NCBI GenBank assembly: GCA_036494815.1
Contig: DASXNV010000026.1
Location: 1-64,000, forward strand
DNA length: 64,000 nucleotides
From: Poindextera sp036494815
Lineage (GTDB): Bacteria > Pseudomonadota > Alphaproteobacteria > Caulobacterales > Caulobacteraceae
Reading direction: 5' to 3'
Position 1 is the first letter of the stretch. Each line of letters opens with the position of its first letter. Below the pieces are notes generated by a model. That model was not told where the DNA came from, did not search any database, and worked only from the letters and a program-made list of their open reading frames with translations. Shown one piece after another: positions 27,101 to 37,233 of this stretch. A program made the translations under genes and the position numbers.

Positions 27101-27479
27101 GGAAGCGGCCGGGCAGGCCGTCGTCGAAGCCTCGACCGGCGCCGACGCCGTCAAGATCGCCATAAGCCAACATTTTGATCTGATCCTGATGGACCTGCAG
27201 ATGCCTGGCATGGACGGGCTGGCCGCCACCCAGGTTATCCGGGCGACAGCGCCCCTCAATCTTGATACTCCGATCCTGGCCTTGAGCGCCAACGTGCTTC
27301 CCGATCAGATCGCCCAGTGTCGCGCCGCGGGGATGGACGATCATGTCGCCAAGCCGATCAAGGTATCGGATCTGCTCGGCAAGGTGTCGTGGTGGCTTGG
27401 CCGCGGCGGCGGCGGGCCTGGCGACGACATTGCGCCAACCGTCTATCGGGCCGACGACCGCGACAAGGGCATCGCGTGA
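24150..27479 (+). CDS. Hybrid histidine kinase: MASE1 - three PAS - HisKA - HATPase - receiver
   Basis: 1109 residues from the ATG at 24150; an upstream TTG at 24111 is less likely. A MASE1 membrane sensor (about 1-300, FWPANAV near residue 44, about eight helices) is followed by PAS domains at about 325-440, 445-575 and 580-700. The phosphorylated His is in MSHEIRTPLT near residue 726. ATPase motifs are NAIKF, DTGCGIS and GGTGLGLAI. The receiver (about 965-1090) has DLILMDLQMPGMDG with the phospho-acceptor Asp and a KPI loop. PAS1 has the YHPDDR end common to PAS_3 domains. No partner phosphotransferase or regulator is next to it. It is a close relative of the kinases at 29201 and 32105. Confidence 0.92.
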   Translation: MAVKRSDLIATPVTHLALIGAGVFALVFADLKFTAQLTNLAAFWPANAVIAAALMKSEPKRWGAQLAAGVLAVLAADLVVGTRPWSLLGLGLCGGLDALLCAAGARLALGRDLDLTHGRHLAVFLAMASLIGPLASAVPAAWILSSAHMGGFAKEFAGWYSSTALGLLVLTPALMTLTPGSLKALVSRPHVGRTAAVFGLMSVCLAIVFLQTRFPLFYLILPVLILITFQLELAGGALAMLVTAAAVVASSALGGGSVGVTGLNDAVLQTQLFLAVTSLSVLVAAAVQGHQRRLTASLRQALNETETARAVAVEHQRWATMAEEIAGVGHWRRDERSGAVIWSDEIFRIFGLDPADGIPDLDAMPDLYHPDDRARVRANFRGARYHGQAFASELRVMRPNGEIRYVMERGAVERDMTGKVYALFGVVVDATETKRIERVLRESEERFRLLADKSNDIIMQSVVAPDLSLVMKYINPAVRSVLGHSPVDFEDPAYGPSLIHPDDIGPLRRSNREQMDEGAAALPRLDSYRARHKDGRWIWLEGRPTFTFDPDTGAPVGMISVVRDVTAQKEASEAIQRSEALYRLLAENSTDGIVQCDLKTVITYVSPACEAVLGYSRDEMIGQRTLDYVHPDDKPELIAVGAARIAAGPSSPAAAWQYRARHKDGRWIWIEGKPSVIFDEAGEATALQDVIRDITERKTTEDELARARAAAEAANVAKSEFLANMSHEIRTPLTAVIGFSGLLEQIGELPVRAKLYVQRIVTGGQALLAVVNDILDFSKLEARQVILDPQPFDPSEFLEGAIDLVADQAARKGLDLVVRQQTPLPGSVEADCPRLRQVLLNLLSNAIKFTADGGIVVTAGYQTDTGDLQITVADTGCGISPDKLDHLFERFSQVDSSVNRQHGGTGLGLAICKNLIDLMGGRIWVESAEGAGSTFSFTVAAPALAPSPGQAAQAGDDRPVPMRSGKILIVDDLSENRELARTLLEAAGQAVVEASTGADAVKIAISQHFDLILMDLQMPGMDGLAATQVIRATAPLNLDTPILALSANVLPDQIAQCRAAGMDDHVAKPIKVSDLLGKVSWWLGRGGGGPGDDIAPTVYRADDRDKGIA

Positions 27480-27488
27480 AGCCGGCTG

Positions 27489-28334
27489 TCAGAGCGAACT
27501 ATCTGAACGTCTCAAGGTCAAAGCCGCCAACAACAGCAGCGCCGCGCTCCCCGCGGCCGCATCCCACCACATCAGCCCCGAAGTCGCCTGGGTGAATAGC
27601 CCCGGGCTGCCGCGGAACACGTCGCCCGACGACACCACCACCACCGCGCCGAAGATGTTGTTGATCAGGTGAACGCCGTAGCCAAAGGCCAGGCCGCCGG
27701 TGCGAATGGCGATCAGGGCCAGCACCACGCCGAACACCACGGCGTTGACCGCCTGCGGCCCGCCGTTGGGGATGTGCAGGGCCCCGAACACCAGCCCACT
27801 GAGCACGGCCGCGAGCACCGGACGGCGAGTCGCCAGGAGCAGACCCTGAGTGACGTAACCCCGAAAGATGAATTCCTCGGCGAAGGTCTGCGCGCTCAAC
27901 CCGACCAGGGCCGAGATCGCCAAGGTCGGCGTGCGCGCATCGGCGGTGATTGAAAACCCTTTGGGCGCTATGGCCAGGTCGATCAAGCTGGAGACGATCA
28001 GCGCGCAAAGCCAGGTCGCCGCCCCTAATCCAAACCCACGCCAGCGCCAGAGCCCGACAATGTCGCCCGGCCCTTTGCCATGGACAATCGCCAGGGCGGC
28101 GACGAACCCCGCCAGCAGCAGGGCGAACATGACCCCCTGCGCCAGGTAGAAGGTCGCGGGCTGCCTGACATGCTGCATTTGCTCCATCAGATCCGGCGGC
28201 AGAAGGCGCAGCAATCGCAAGGCCAGGATGAGCGAGGCCCAGAACAGCGCCGTCAGGGCGAAGGCCAGGCAAAGGCCGACGGCGTAGCGCCATCCGGCGT
28301 TCTTTCCGCGCGCGGCGTAGTCGAGATAGGTCAT
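27489..28334 (-). CDS. CPBP family intramembrane metalloprotease
   Basis: 281 residues from the ATG at 28334 (MTYLDYAARGKN). About eight helices. FAEEFIFRGYVTQG has the EExxxR motif, FGALHIPN carries the first catalytic His and VNAVVFGVVLALI is the third motif of the CAAX-protease/bacteriocin-processing (CPBP, Abi) family. Bacterial members cleave within the membrane or give bacteriocin immunity; most have no known substrate. It converges on hybrid kinase 1 with nine bases between stops and follows the cupin gene by 44 bases. Confidence 0.85.
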   Translation of the reverse strand: MTYLDYAARGKNAGWRYAVGLCLAFALTALFWASLILALRLLRLLPPDLMEQMQHVRQPATFYLAQGVMFALLLAGFVAALAIVHGKGPGDIVGLWRWRGFGLGAATWLCALIVSSLIDLAIAPKGFSITADARTPTLAISALVGLSAQTFAEEFIFRGYVTQGLLLATRRPVLAAVLSGLVFGALHIPNGGPQAVNAVVFGVVLALIAIRTGGLAFGYGVHLINNIFGAVVVVSSGDVFRGSPGLFTQATSGLMWWDAAAGSAALLLLAALTLRRSDSSL

Positions 28335-28378
28335 CGGCGCCAGGATGGCACGACTCACCCTGGTCACGCGCCGGCGAA

Positions 28379-28885
28379 CTATTTCACATCGCCAGGGAGG
28401 CAAGGGGCGGGGGCTGGGCCATAGTCAGGGGCCGGAACGGGTCGAAGGACGCGGCGGACGGCCTTGGCCGCGCGAACCAGCACCTTCGAACGCAGCTGAT
28501 GCCAGGCGCGCAGGCCGAAGGTGATGGGCATAGGCACAGGCTGATGCAGAAAGGCGATCTTGCGGACATAGGTTTCCACGCACCAGGTGGCTTGGCTGCC
28601 GGCCGGAAAGAACACCACCTCGCCTGCGACCACGCGCCGGGTGCCTGAAGCGTCGGTCAGGGTCATGCCGCCGTCCAGGATATGGATGGTCTCGTCGACA
28701 TTGTAGAACCAGTTGAACCTTCCTGCCGTGCATTCCCAGATCAGGGTCGTGGCCGCGCGGTCCCGACTCTTGGCGATAAGCCCGGAGCGAGCGCGCGGAG
28801 CGCCCTCAAGAATCCAGTCGGGATGGATAGGCGTGGAGGACAGCGCCACATCGGTGGAGGAAACAATAATCTCGTTCTTGCTCAT
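28379..28885 (-). CDS. Cupin-domain protein (DUF861 / cupin_3 type)
   Basis: 168 residues. The cupin core (about 45-115) has TTLIWECTAGRFNWFYNVDETIHILDG and AGEVVFFPAGSQATWCV, the two half-motifs of the DUF861 group also found in ureidoglycine aminohydrolase relatives. The first half-motif lacks the usual metal-binding HxH, which is common in this group. The C-terminal 45 residues are basic and Ala/Arg-rich. It may be co-transcribed with the CPBP protease gene. Ligand or reaction unknown. Confidence 0.78.
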   Translation of the reverse strand: MSKNEIIVSSTDVALSSTPIHPDWILEGAPRARSGLIAKSRDRAATTLIWECTAGRFNWFYNVDETIHILDGGMTLTDASGTRRVVAGEVVFFPAGSQATWCVETYVRKIAFLHQPVPMPITFGLRAWHQLRSKVLVRAAKAVRRVLRPVPAPDYGPAPAPCLPGDVK

Positions 28886-29200
28886 GCCGCTTGCTCCACA
28901 GACACCAAGCCACCCTTGATTGGGGGCGTTTCAGGCCCGGATGGTGCAATTCGGCACACACATCCGGATGACCCGCGATCTCACGCAGCTTTCGGGCCGC
29001 TTGCTCCGACCCGGAGCCCGCGCAGTGCGCCTGTTCTGAAGTGGCGGGCCGCAAGCGACAAAAGGCCGCGGCTCAAGGGGCGCGCCGGATGCTCAACCTT
29101 AAGCCTCCTGCTGCTGTAACAGGGCGTCACGCCTTGACCTGCGTAAGTGTCGCGCCGGGTTCAGTGAGGCATAGGCGACGGAATTGGGGCGAACAGCAGC
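28886..29200. other. Intergenic region upstream of hybrid kinase 2
   Basis: 315 bases between the divergent cupin and kinase genes. Frames that cross it have no domain features. I see no repeat, strong hairpin or recognisable operator here. It must hold promoters for both directions. Confidence 0.4.
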
Positions 29201-31735
29201 ATGACACCCGGCACGACGTCGCGCCTTCGCAACCATCCGCAGTTCGCCATATCGCTTGTGACCGGGGCCGTCGTCTTCGGCCTGACCCTGGCGAGCTTGA
29301 TGGCGAGGCGCGAGATCGGGCAGTTCGCCGCGATCTGGCCCGCCAACGCCGCGGTCGTGGCCATTCTCTTGAAGACTCCTAGGGCCTGGTGGCCTCAGAT
29401 TCTGCTCGCCGGCCTGGTCGGAAACCTGGCGGCCAAGTTTGTTATCGGCAACCACCTCGCGCCTGCGCTGGTGCTTCCGATGTCCAACAGCTTGGAGATC
29501 TTCCTCAGCGCCGCGATCACCCAGCGGGTTGTCGGGGCCGAGGTCGATCTTTCGAAGCCGAAGCACCTTGCAGCCTTTGTGGTGGCTGCGGGTGGGGTTG
29601 CTCCGTTGCTTTCCGCCGTCATTTCGTCGGTGCTGCTACAGATCTGGCAAGGCGACCCGTTCCTCGCCAATGTCTTCGACTGGTGGACCACGGACGCCCT
29701 GGGCCTCCTGATCGTCACGCCGGCGCTGCTGGCCTTGACTCCATCGGGCCTTGGCGATCTCGGCCGGGCGGTCCGCAGCGGTCGAGGCGCTCTTTCCTTG
29801 GCGGCGCTGGCCCTCAGCCTGGGGCTGGCTTTCGGCCAAACCCGATTCCCGCTCGTCTTTCTCCTTCCGGCGGCCCTGATCTTTGTCGCCTTTGAACTGG
29901 ACCTGGCTGGCGCGGCGCTGGCGCTCCTGGTCACATCCGTGCTGGTGACCGTCCTGACCTTGATCGGCCTGCCCGTAGCCGGGCTGTCGTCCGCCGATTT
30001 CAAAGACTCGGTGCTGGTCCTGCAAGCCTTCCTGGCGACCATGAGCCTCCTGGTCTTGCCGGTCGCTGCGGCGCTGGCAAGCCGAGCAAGGCTTGAGGAC
30101 GAGCTCCGAGGCAAGCAGGGCGCGATGGAGCTTGCTCTGGAGAAGCTGAGCGACAGCGAAGCGCGCTATCGCCTGCTCATGGATCGGACCTACGATGTGA
30201 TCGTTCGATACGATCTCGATGGAGTTCTTGAATTCCTATCGCCGTCGGTCAGCCAATACGGCTATCAGCCAGAAGACTTGATCGGTCGCCGAACGACCGA
30301 CCTGGTTCATCCAGAAGACGCCGCCCTGTTGGCCGGGCGGGCGGTCAGGATATTTTCGGGCCTGCCGGTGCCGTCCGGCCTGGAGAACATATTTCGCTTT
30401 CGCCGCGCCGACGGCAGATGGGCGTGGCTGGAAGGCAATCCCGCGCCCATGCGGGACGAGGCGGGCCAGATCGTCGGCGTGGTGTCGGTCTTGCGCGACG
30501 TCACTCACCGACGCGTGCTGGAAGAGGCCCTGCAGCGCCGGACCCTTGAGGCCGAGGCCGCGTCCGTCGCCAAGTCGGAATTTCTCGCCAATATGAGCCA
30601 TGAAATCCGTACGCCTCTGACGGGCATCATTGGCTTTGCAGGCCTGCTGCAGGGTGCGCCGGGACTCTCGAGCGAGGTCTCGAACTATGTGGAGCGGATC
30701 GTGGTCTCCGGCCAGACCTTGTTGTCCGTGGTCAACGACATCCTCGATTTCTCAAAGCTCGAAGCCAACCAGGTCGAGCTGGATCCTCAGCCATTCGAGC
30801 CGGTGCGGATCATCGAGGAAACGATCGATCTGGTCCGCCTCCAGGCGCAGCTCAAGGGGTTGGCGATCGTTTCCAGAGTTGATGCGCCGCTTCCGCCCTG
30901 GGTGCTGGCGGACAGTTCGCGCCTGCGCCAGGTGCTTTTGAATCTGCTGACCAACGCCATCAAATTCACCGAGCGGGGCGGCGTCAGCGTCGCGATCAGC
31001 TACCTGACCAACGGGGAGGGGGCGCTGAAGGTCGAGGTGGCCGACACCGGGATCGGCATCGCGCCCGAAAAGATGGACCGCCTGTTCCAGCGCTTTTCGC
31101 AGGTGGATGGATCGAACACCCGCGGATACGGCGGCACAGGCCTGGGATTGGCCATATCCAAGACGCTTACCCAATTGATGGGCGGCCAGATCGGCGTCGA
31201 AAGCGTGGACGGCGAGGGATCGACGTTCTGGTTCACCATCGCCGCGCCCGCCGCGGAAACCGCCCACGTCGAAACCCAGGACCCGGCTCTGGCTTCGGAT
31301 CGTCCCGCCCGCATCCTTGTTGTGGATGACGTGGCCAACAACCGGGATCTGGTCCGCGCCATGCTATCGCCGCTTGGCCATGAGCTGTCGGAAGCCTCGG
31401 GCGGGCTCGAGGCGGTCGCCCTGGCGGCCACCGAGCCGTTCGACCTGATCCTCATGGATCTGCAGATGCCCGGCATGGATGGCCTGGCGGCGACGCGGGC
31501 GGTCCGCGAAAGCGACGGTCCCAATGGCCTGACGCCGATCGTCGCCTTGAGCGCCAATGTGCTTTCAGCTCATTTGAGAGCGTGCGAGGCGGCCGGGATG
31601 CAAGACCATATCGCCAAGCCCATCGACCCCGCCGATCTGCTGCTGAAAGTCTATTTGTGGGCTGGGCGAACTGGGGAGCCGGAAGAATCGGATTCGAGGC
31701 TGCAGAATGCGTCCGGTGGCTTTTCTCATGCCTAG
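29201..31735 (+). CDS. Hybrid histidine kinase: MASE1 - PAS - HisKA - HATPase - receiver
   Basis: 844 residues. MASE1 sensor at about 1-290 (IWPANAAVVAILL near 45), one PAS domain at about 320-430 (YGYQPEDLIGRRTTDLVHPED), HisKA with MSHEIRTPLTG near residue 466, ATPase domain with NAIKF, DTGIGIAP and GGTGLGLAI, and a receiver from about 705 with FDLILMDLQMPGMDG and KPID. The kinase-receiver half is very similar to those of the two neighbouring kinases, so all three probably arose by duplication. It differs from kinase 1 in having one PAS domain instead of three. Confidence 0.92.
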   Translation: MTPGTTSRLRNHPQFAISLVTGAVVFGLTLASLMARREIGQFAAIWPANAAVVAILLKTPRAWWPQILLAGLVGNLAAKFVIGNHLAPALVLPMSNSLEIFLSAAITQRVVGAEVDLSKPKHLAAFVVAAGGVAPLLSAVISSVLLQIWQGDPFLANVFDWWTTDALGLLIVTPALLALTPSGLGDLGRAVRSGRGALSLAALALSLGLAFGQTRFPLVFLLPAALIFVAFELDLAGAALALLVTSVLVTVLTLIGLPVAGLSSADFKDSVLVLQAFLATMSLLVLPVAAALASRARLEDELRGKQGAMELALEKLSDSEARYRLLMDRTYDVIVRYDLDGVLEFLSPSVSQYGYQPEDLIGRRTTDLVHPEDAALLAGRAVRIFSGLPVPSGLENIFRFRRADGRWAWLEGNPAPMRDEAGQIVGVVSVLRDVTHRRVLEEALQRRTLEAEAASVAKSEFLANMSHEIRTPLTGIIGFAGLLQGAPGLSSEVSNYVERIVVSGQTLLSVVNDILDFSKLEANQVELDPQPFEPVRIIEETIDLVRLQAQLKGLAIVSRVDAPLPPWVLADSSRLRQVLLNLLTNAIKFTERGGVSVAISYLTNGEGALKVEVADTGIGIAPEKMDRLFQRFSQVDGSNTRGYGGTGLGLAISKTLTQLMGGQIGVESVDGEGSTFWFTIAAPAAETAHVETQDPALASDRPARILVVDDVANNRDLVRAMLSPLGHELSEASGGLEAVALAATEPFDLILMDLQMPGMDGLAATRAVRESDGPNGLTPIVALSANVLSAHLRACEAAGMQDHIAKPIDPADLLLKVYLWAGRTGEPEESDSRLQNASGGFSHA

Positions 31736-32104
31736 ATCTTGATGGGTTTGGATCGGCTTGTGCTTTCCGTTGGATTTCAATAGCGATCGTATGTTTTATT
31801 CAAAATGGATCAGTAAAATATCAGACAGAAAAAATACCGCCGGAGAGCTGTATGTGGGTGCAAAATAGCTATATTGAAATCAAGTAATACAATTACGTCG
31901 CACTATTATTGTAACAAATCGTAATTTCTACTAGCTGAAATGGGAAAATTCCTGGCGTAGCATCAGGCCTATGTTGGCGTTCGCCGCTTTGAATGTCTCG
32001 CCACGGTCGGGAATTTATGCAATCCTTAATTTTATTCGAGCGAAATGCTAATGATGGGATCGGGCCAGGGGCGGATAGGCTAGGGTTCCGATTGGGAATA
32101 AGAG
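31736..32104. other. AT-rich intergenic region between hybrid kinases 2 and 3
   Basis: 369 bases with clearly lower GC than the rest of the window and no credible gene. Contains GTAATACAATTAC (31884-31896), an imperfect palindrome, and an inverted repeat AATTACG (31891-31897) / CGTAATT (31920-31926). It is a likely promoter and operator region for kinase 3, or a short piece of foreign DNA. Confidence 0.45.
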
Positions 32105-34084
<1,980 letters not shown>

Positions 34085-34094
34085 CGGGCGCGGT

Positions 34095-34225
34095 CTATGA
34101 ACCGCAAGCTTCCGGGGGGCTGGCCACCGGCGGCGCACGCCGGCTCATGATGACGCCGGCCAGTCCGATCACGCCGCCCACGATCGCCCAAGCGCCTCGG
34201 CCACGCGGCCGGCCGCCGAAAAATG
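34095..34225 (-). pseudogene. C-terminal fragment of a membrane protein
   Basis: The minus-strand reading GAWAIVGGVIGLAGVIMSRR followed by a short polar tail and TAG looks like the last helix and tail of a transporter. It has no start, and its upstream end meets the IS21-like end sequence. It could be the C-terminus of the broken MFS gene at 34305-34562. The link is inference. Confidence 0.4.
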
Positions 34226-34226
34226 G

Positions 34227-34304
34227 CTACGCCCACACAGCGGGCTGAGCGGCGAAACTGGGGAATTTTACTTCGGCGGTTCTGGGGACTTTTAGAGCGG
34301 CGTT
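34227..34304. mobile_element. IS21-family end remnant
   Basis: The plus strand carries GGGGAATTTTACTTCGGCGG and then CTGGGGACTTTTAG, the repeated motif found in the ends of IS21-type elements. No istA or istB frame is present. It separates two transporter fragments, so an element inserted here and was later mostly deleted. Confidence 0.5.
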
Positions 34305-34562
34305 GACACCCACCAGCCACTGCATGGCGGGATAGGCTGTGCAAATGGCCAGGCCCGTGAATGCGAAAAGGCTGGGCTTGCGGCCCCTCTTGTCGGACAG
34401 CGCGCCCATGACAGGCAGCCACAGGAGGTTGGTGGCGCCCACGCAAAGGGTTAAGGCCAGGCCATCCAAGACGCCCAGGTGAAGCTCTGTGCGCCCGAGG
34501 GTCGGCGTGTAGGCGGTGATCAGGCAGAAGCACACCGTCGTCAGGTTGACCATCGGTGCAGT
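34305..34562 (-). pseudogene. Internal fragment of an MFS transporter
   Basis: The minus-strand reading MVNLTTVCFCLITAYTPTLG, then LPVMGALSDKRGRKPSLFAF, is a piece of a major facilitator with the DKRGRKP loop typical of the loop between helices of ProP/citrate-type members. About 86 residues remain. The upstream side ends at the IS6 remnant and the downstream side at the IS21-like end, so the gene was cut by both. Confidence 0.65.
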
Positions 34563-34973
34563 CCAACGGCAACTCGTCTCCAGCAGGGCGCGGGATACCC
34601 AACCCAAGCGGGCCTTAGGCCATGACTGATTGCCACTCCGCCAGAGCCGCGGAGCGTCTCTCCCGGTAGATTTCGCGGCTGACGCGGTGGCGCTTCTGGC
34701 CGAAGTGGTTGTGGGCAGATGCATGGACCGAGCTGAATTTCTGCGGGATCTTCATCCGGTGGAAGCGGGCCATCGCCGGCTCTCTTTGTCGAAAAGGGAG
34801 GTGGGATTTTCAGCGCCGTTGTTGAGCCACTTTCCGGTTTCCTGGCGGTCGGCGGCGCCGAAGTCCTTCAGCGCACCGCAATAGGAGCGTAGTCCATCGG
34901 TGACGATCACCTTTGGCCGACCACGGTGCTTGGTCGCTTTCTTGATGAATTTCAATGCCGCGGCCTTGTCACC
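34563..34973 (-). mobile_element. IS6-family element remnant with frameshifted transposase
   Basis: On the minus strand DKAAALKFIKKATKHRGRPK and VIVTDGLRSYCGALKDFG are the second half of an IS6 transposase DDE domain (Asp in VTDG). The frame then shifts near 34800: the correct C-terminus (MARFHRMKIPQKFSSVHASA to WQSVMA, stop at 34615-34617) is in another frame. The N-terminal half is missing, cut by the ISAs1 element at 34974. It is not functional. Confidence 0.75.
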
Positions 34974-36304
34974 CAGGGCTCCGAAGCCGAGTTAACGCCG
35001 ATTGAGGGTTGCGGCTTGGGGTGAATCTATAGGGGGGTCTGATTCGGAGCGCCGCCATGGACCTTTCACCGCCCCAGCTTGGAGAGCGATCGCGCCTGCG
35101 GGTGCTGCTGGATTATCTGTCGGTGATTGAGGATGGGCGAGAGGCGCATCGTGTTGCCTATCCGCTGGCCGAACTGCTGCTGTTGGCGGTGTGCGGTACG
35201 ATCGCCGATTGCGACGACTACGACGCCATCGCCGACTGGGGAGAAGACCATCTGCAGTTCCTGCAGCGGTTCTTACCCTTTGATCACGGCGTGCCGACGG
35301 GGCGCTGGTTGACGATCATGATGAACCGGGTGAACCCGGCGCTGTTTTCGGCCTGTTTCTCAGACTGGGTGCGCGCCTGCTGGCCTGATCAGCCCCAGTT
35401 GGTGGCCCTCGATGGCAAGACTCTCAGGCGCAGCCACGACCGCAGCGTCGATCAGCCGGCGCTGCACCTGGTGTCGGCCTTCGCCACCACCAGTGGCCTG
35501 GTGCTCGGGCAGGAAGCCGTCCACGATAAGTCCAATGAGTTAAGCGCTATTCCAGTGCTGTTGGAGCGCCTGGCTCAAGACGGCGGGCTGAACGGCGCCA
35601 TCGTCAGCATCGACGCCATCGCCTGCAACGGGAGCATCGCCCAGAACATCAGGGACGCCGGGGCCGACTACCTGCTGGCGGTCAAGGCCAACCAGCCGAC
35701 CTTGCGGCGCGAGATCGACACCTTCTTCAAGGATGCGCCCCCGGCGAGCCTGGAGCGCTTCACCGAGGTGGACAAAGGCCATGGCCGCATCGAACAGCGC
35801 GACGTCACCGTGGCGCGCGAGATCGACTGGCTCGGCGGCGATCGCCGCTTTCCCGGCGAGTTGCGCCTGCCCGGCGTCGCCACCATCGTCAAGGTCGAGA
35901 GCCGAACCCAGCTGAAGGACCGCTGCCGCTTCGACACCCGCTTCTACGTCTCCTCAGCGACCACCTCCGCCGAGATCATCGCCAAGGCGGTCAGAGGCCA
36001 TTGGCAGATCGAAAACCAGCTGCATTGGACCTTGGACGTCACCTTCGCCGAAGATCAGTCCCGACTGCGTAAAGGCCATGGAGCCAGGAACATGGCTGTC
36101 GTCCGTCACTTCGCCATCAACCTGGTGCGCCACGCCGACGAAGGCCTGCGCCCCCCGCGATCAGGCCTGCGACGCAAAACCAACAAACCTCCAGCGCCAA
36201 AGCTCACCAGCATCAAGCGGCGACGCAAGATCGCCAGCTGGAACCCTGAATACCTCGCCGCCGTCCTACAGACCAATGCCCGTTAACCCGGATTCGAAGC
36301 CCTG
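34974..36304 (+). mobile_element. ISAs1-family insertion sequence
   Basis: About 1.33 kb with one transposase gene. Imperfect terminal inverted repeats begin CAGGGCTCCGAAGCCGAG on the left (34974 onward) and CAGGGCTTCGAATCCGGG on the right when reversed (ending 36304); they continue through GTTAACG on both sides. ISAs1-type elements usually start CAGGG. No matching target duplication is seen: TTGTCACC on the left against GGACTCGT on the right. This suggests a deletion or rearrangement next to the element after insertion. Confidence 0.75.
35057..36286 (+). CDS. ISAs1-family transposase
   Basis: 409 residues, apparently complete. The N-terminal DDE_Tnp_1-associated part has YPLAELLLLAVCGTIADCDDY. 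The catalytic domain has LVALDGKTLRRSHD (first Asp), VSIDAIACN (second Asp) and HWQIENQLHWTLDVTFAEDQSR (Glu region). This is the same family as the H-repeat-associated proteins of E. coli. The length matches intact members, so the element may still be active. Confidence 0.92.
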   Translation: MDLSPPQLGERSRLRVLLDYLSVIEDGREAHRVAYPLAELLLLAVCGTIADCDDYDAIADWGEDHLQFLQRFLPFDHGVPTGRWLTIMMNRVNPALFSACFSDWVRACWPDQPQLVALDGKTLRRSHDRSVDQPALHLVSAFATTSGLVLGQEAVHDKSNELSAIPVLLERLAQDGGLNGAIVSIDAIACNGSIAQNIRDAGADYLLAVKANQPTLRREIDTFFKDAPPASLERFTEVDKGHGRIEQRDVTVAREIDWLGGDRRFPGELRLPGVATIVKVESRTQLKDRCRFDTRFYVSSATTSAEIIAKAVRGHWQIENQLHWTLDVTFAEDQSRLRKGHGARNMAVVRHFAINLVRHADEGLRPPRSGLRRKTNKPPAPKLTSIKRRRKIASWNPEYLAAVLQTNAR

Positions 36305-36331
36305 GGACTCGTTCCACAGGCACGACGCCGC

Positions 36332-37201
36332 CTAGGGGCCTTCGACGCTGACACCGCGGGCGCGCAGCAGGGCCGGCACGCTGTCGGGACCGACTAGATG
36401 GCCGACGCCCACCACCATCACACCCTCACCAGGATGGCGCAGGCGCTTCTGGATCAGCTTGATCCAGCGCCGGTTGCGATCGATCACCAGGGCCTTGTAG
36501 ACGCCGGGCGCGTCGAGCCGCAGCGGGTCCACCGCCTCGGCCTGGATGCGGGCCGTATCTCCGGCCATCCAGGCGGCCACCAGCCGGTCATAGCTGGCAT
36601 GTCCCTCCTCCAGCTCGCCCAGGGTCTCGCGCAGCGACGCGATCTGGTCGAGGTCCGAACATTCCGACAGATAGCCGATCTGCTGTTCGGGAGTTTCGAA
36701 GGCGTGGCGGGTGATAGTCGGCGGCGCGAGGACGGACAGCCTGTGCTCCACCCCTTCCTCCTGCACCGCCCCGGCCTGACGGTAGGCCGCCACCGACAGG
36801 GTGATCTCGGCCAGCCAGGGCCGCAAATGGTCCAGCCCCTCAACCGGCAGTCCGTAGAGGTCCGCCACATGAGCCAGGCGCGCCTGGTCGGCCGGCGGCA
36901 GTTGCGCGCGCAGGCTGACGCCGTTGGGCTCCAATCCCCTCTTGATGGCCAGGCGGGTGGCGGTGAGCGACGAGGCGTCGTCCAGGGGGATTTCGAACCA
37001 CAGGTCGTCGGCCTTGGCGATGGCGTCCTTGAGCGCAGGCGGCTGCCAGTCGAGCCCGGGCGGCAGCAGATGCACCGAGCCGAACAGGACGATGGTGGCG
37101 CCGTGGCTGCGCACCACCCACATCGGCGGCTGGGCCGCGGCCGCGCCGGCCAGGGTCCAGAGAAGGGCCGCGGCGGCCAGAATGCGGGGAAACCTCAACA
37201 T
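36332..37201 (-). CDS. TraB/GumN family protein
   Basis: 289 residues with a signal peptide (about 1-23, ending AAAAQ). HGATIVLFGSVHLLPPG is the conserved N-terminal motif G-(S/T)-x-H of the TraB/GumN fold, and VMVVGVGHLVGPDSV near the end is the second GxxH motif. The fold is related to metal-dependent Tiki-type proteases, but most bacterial members have no proven activity. It should be periplasmic. It lies right of the ISAs1 element with 28 bases between them and is intact. Confidence 0.87.
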   Translation of the reverse strand: MLRFPRILAAAALLWTLAGAAAAQPPMWVVRSHGATIVLFGSVHLLPPGLDWQPPALKDAIAKADDLWFEIPLDDASSLTATRLAIKRGLEPNGVSLRAQLPPADQARLAHVADLYGLPVEGLDHLRPWLAEITLSVAAYRQAGAVQEEGVEHRLSVLAPPTITRHAFETPEQQIGYLSECSDLDQIASLRETLGELEEGHASYDRLVAAWMAGDTARIQAEAVDPLRLDAPGVYKALVIDRNRRWIKLIQKRLRHPGEGVMVVGVGHLVGPDSVPALLRARGVSVEGP

Positions 37202-37233
37202 AGGCGCAGGTTAGGGCGCTTGCTTGTCGACGG

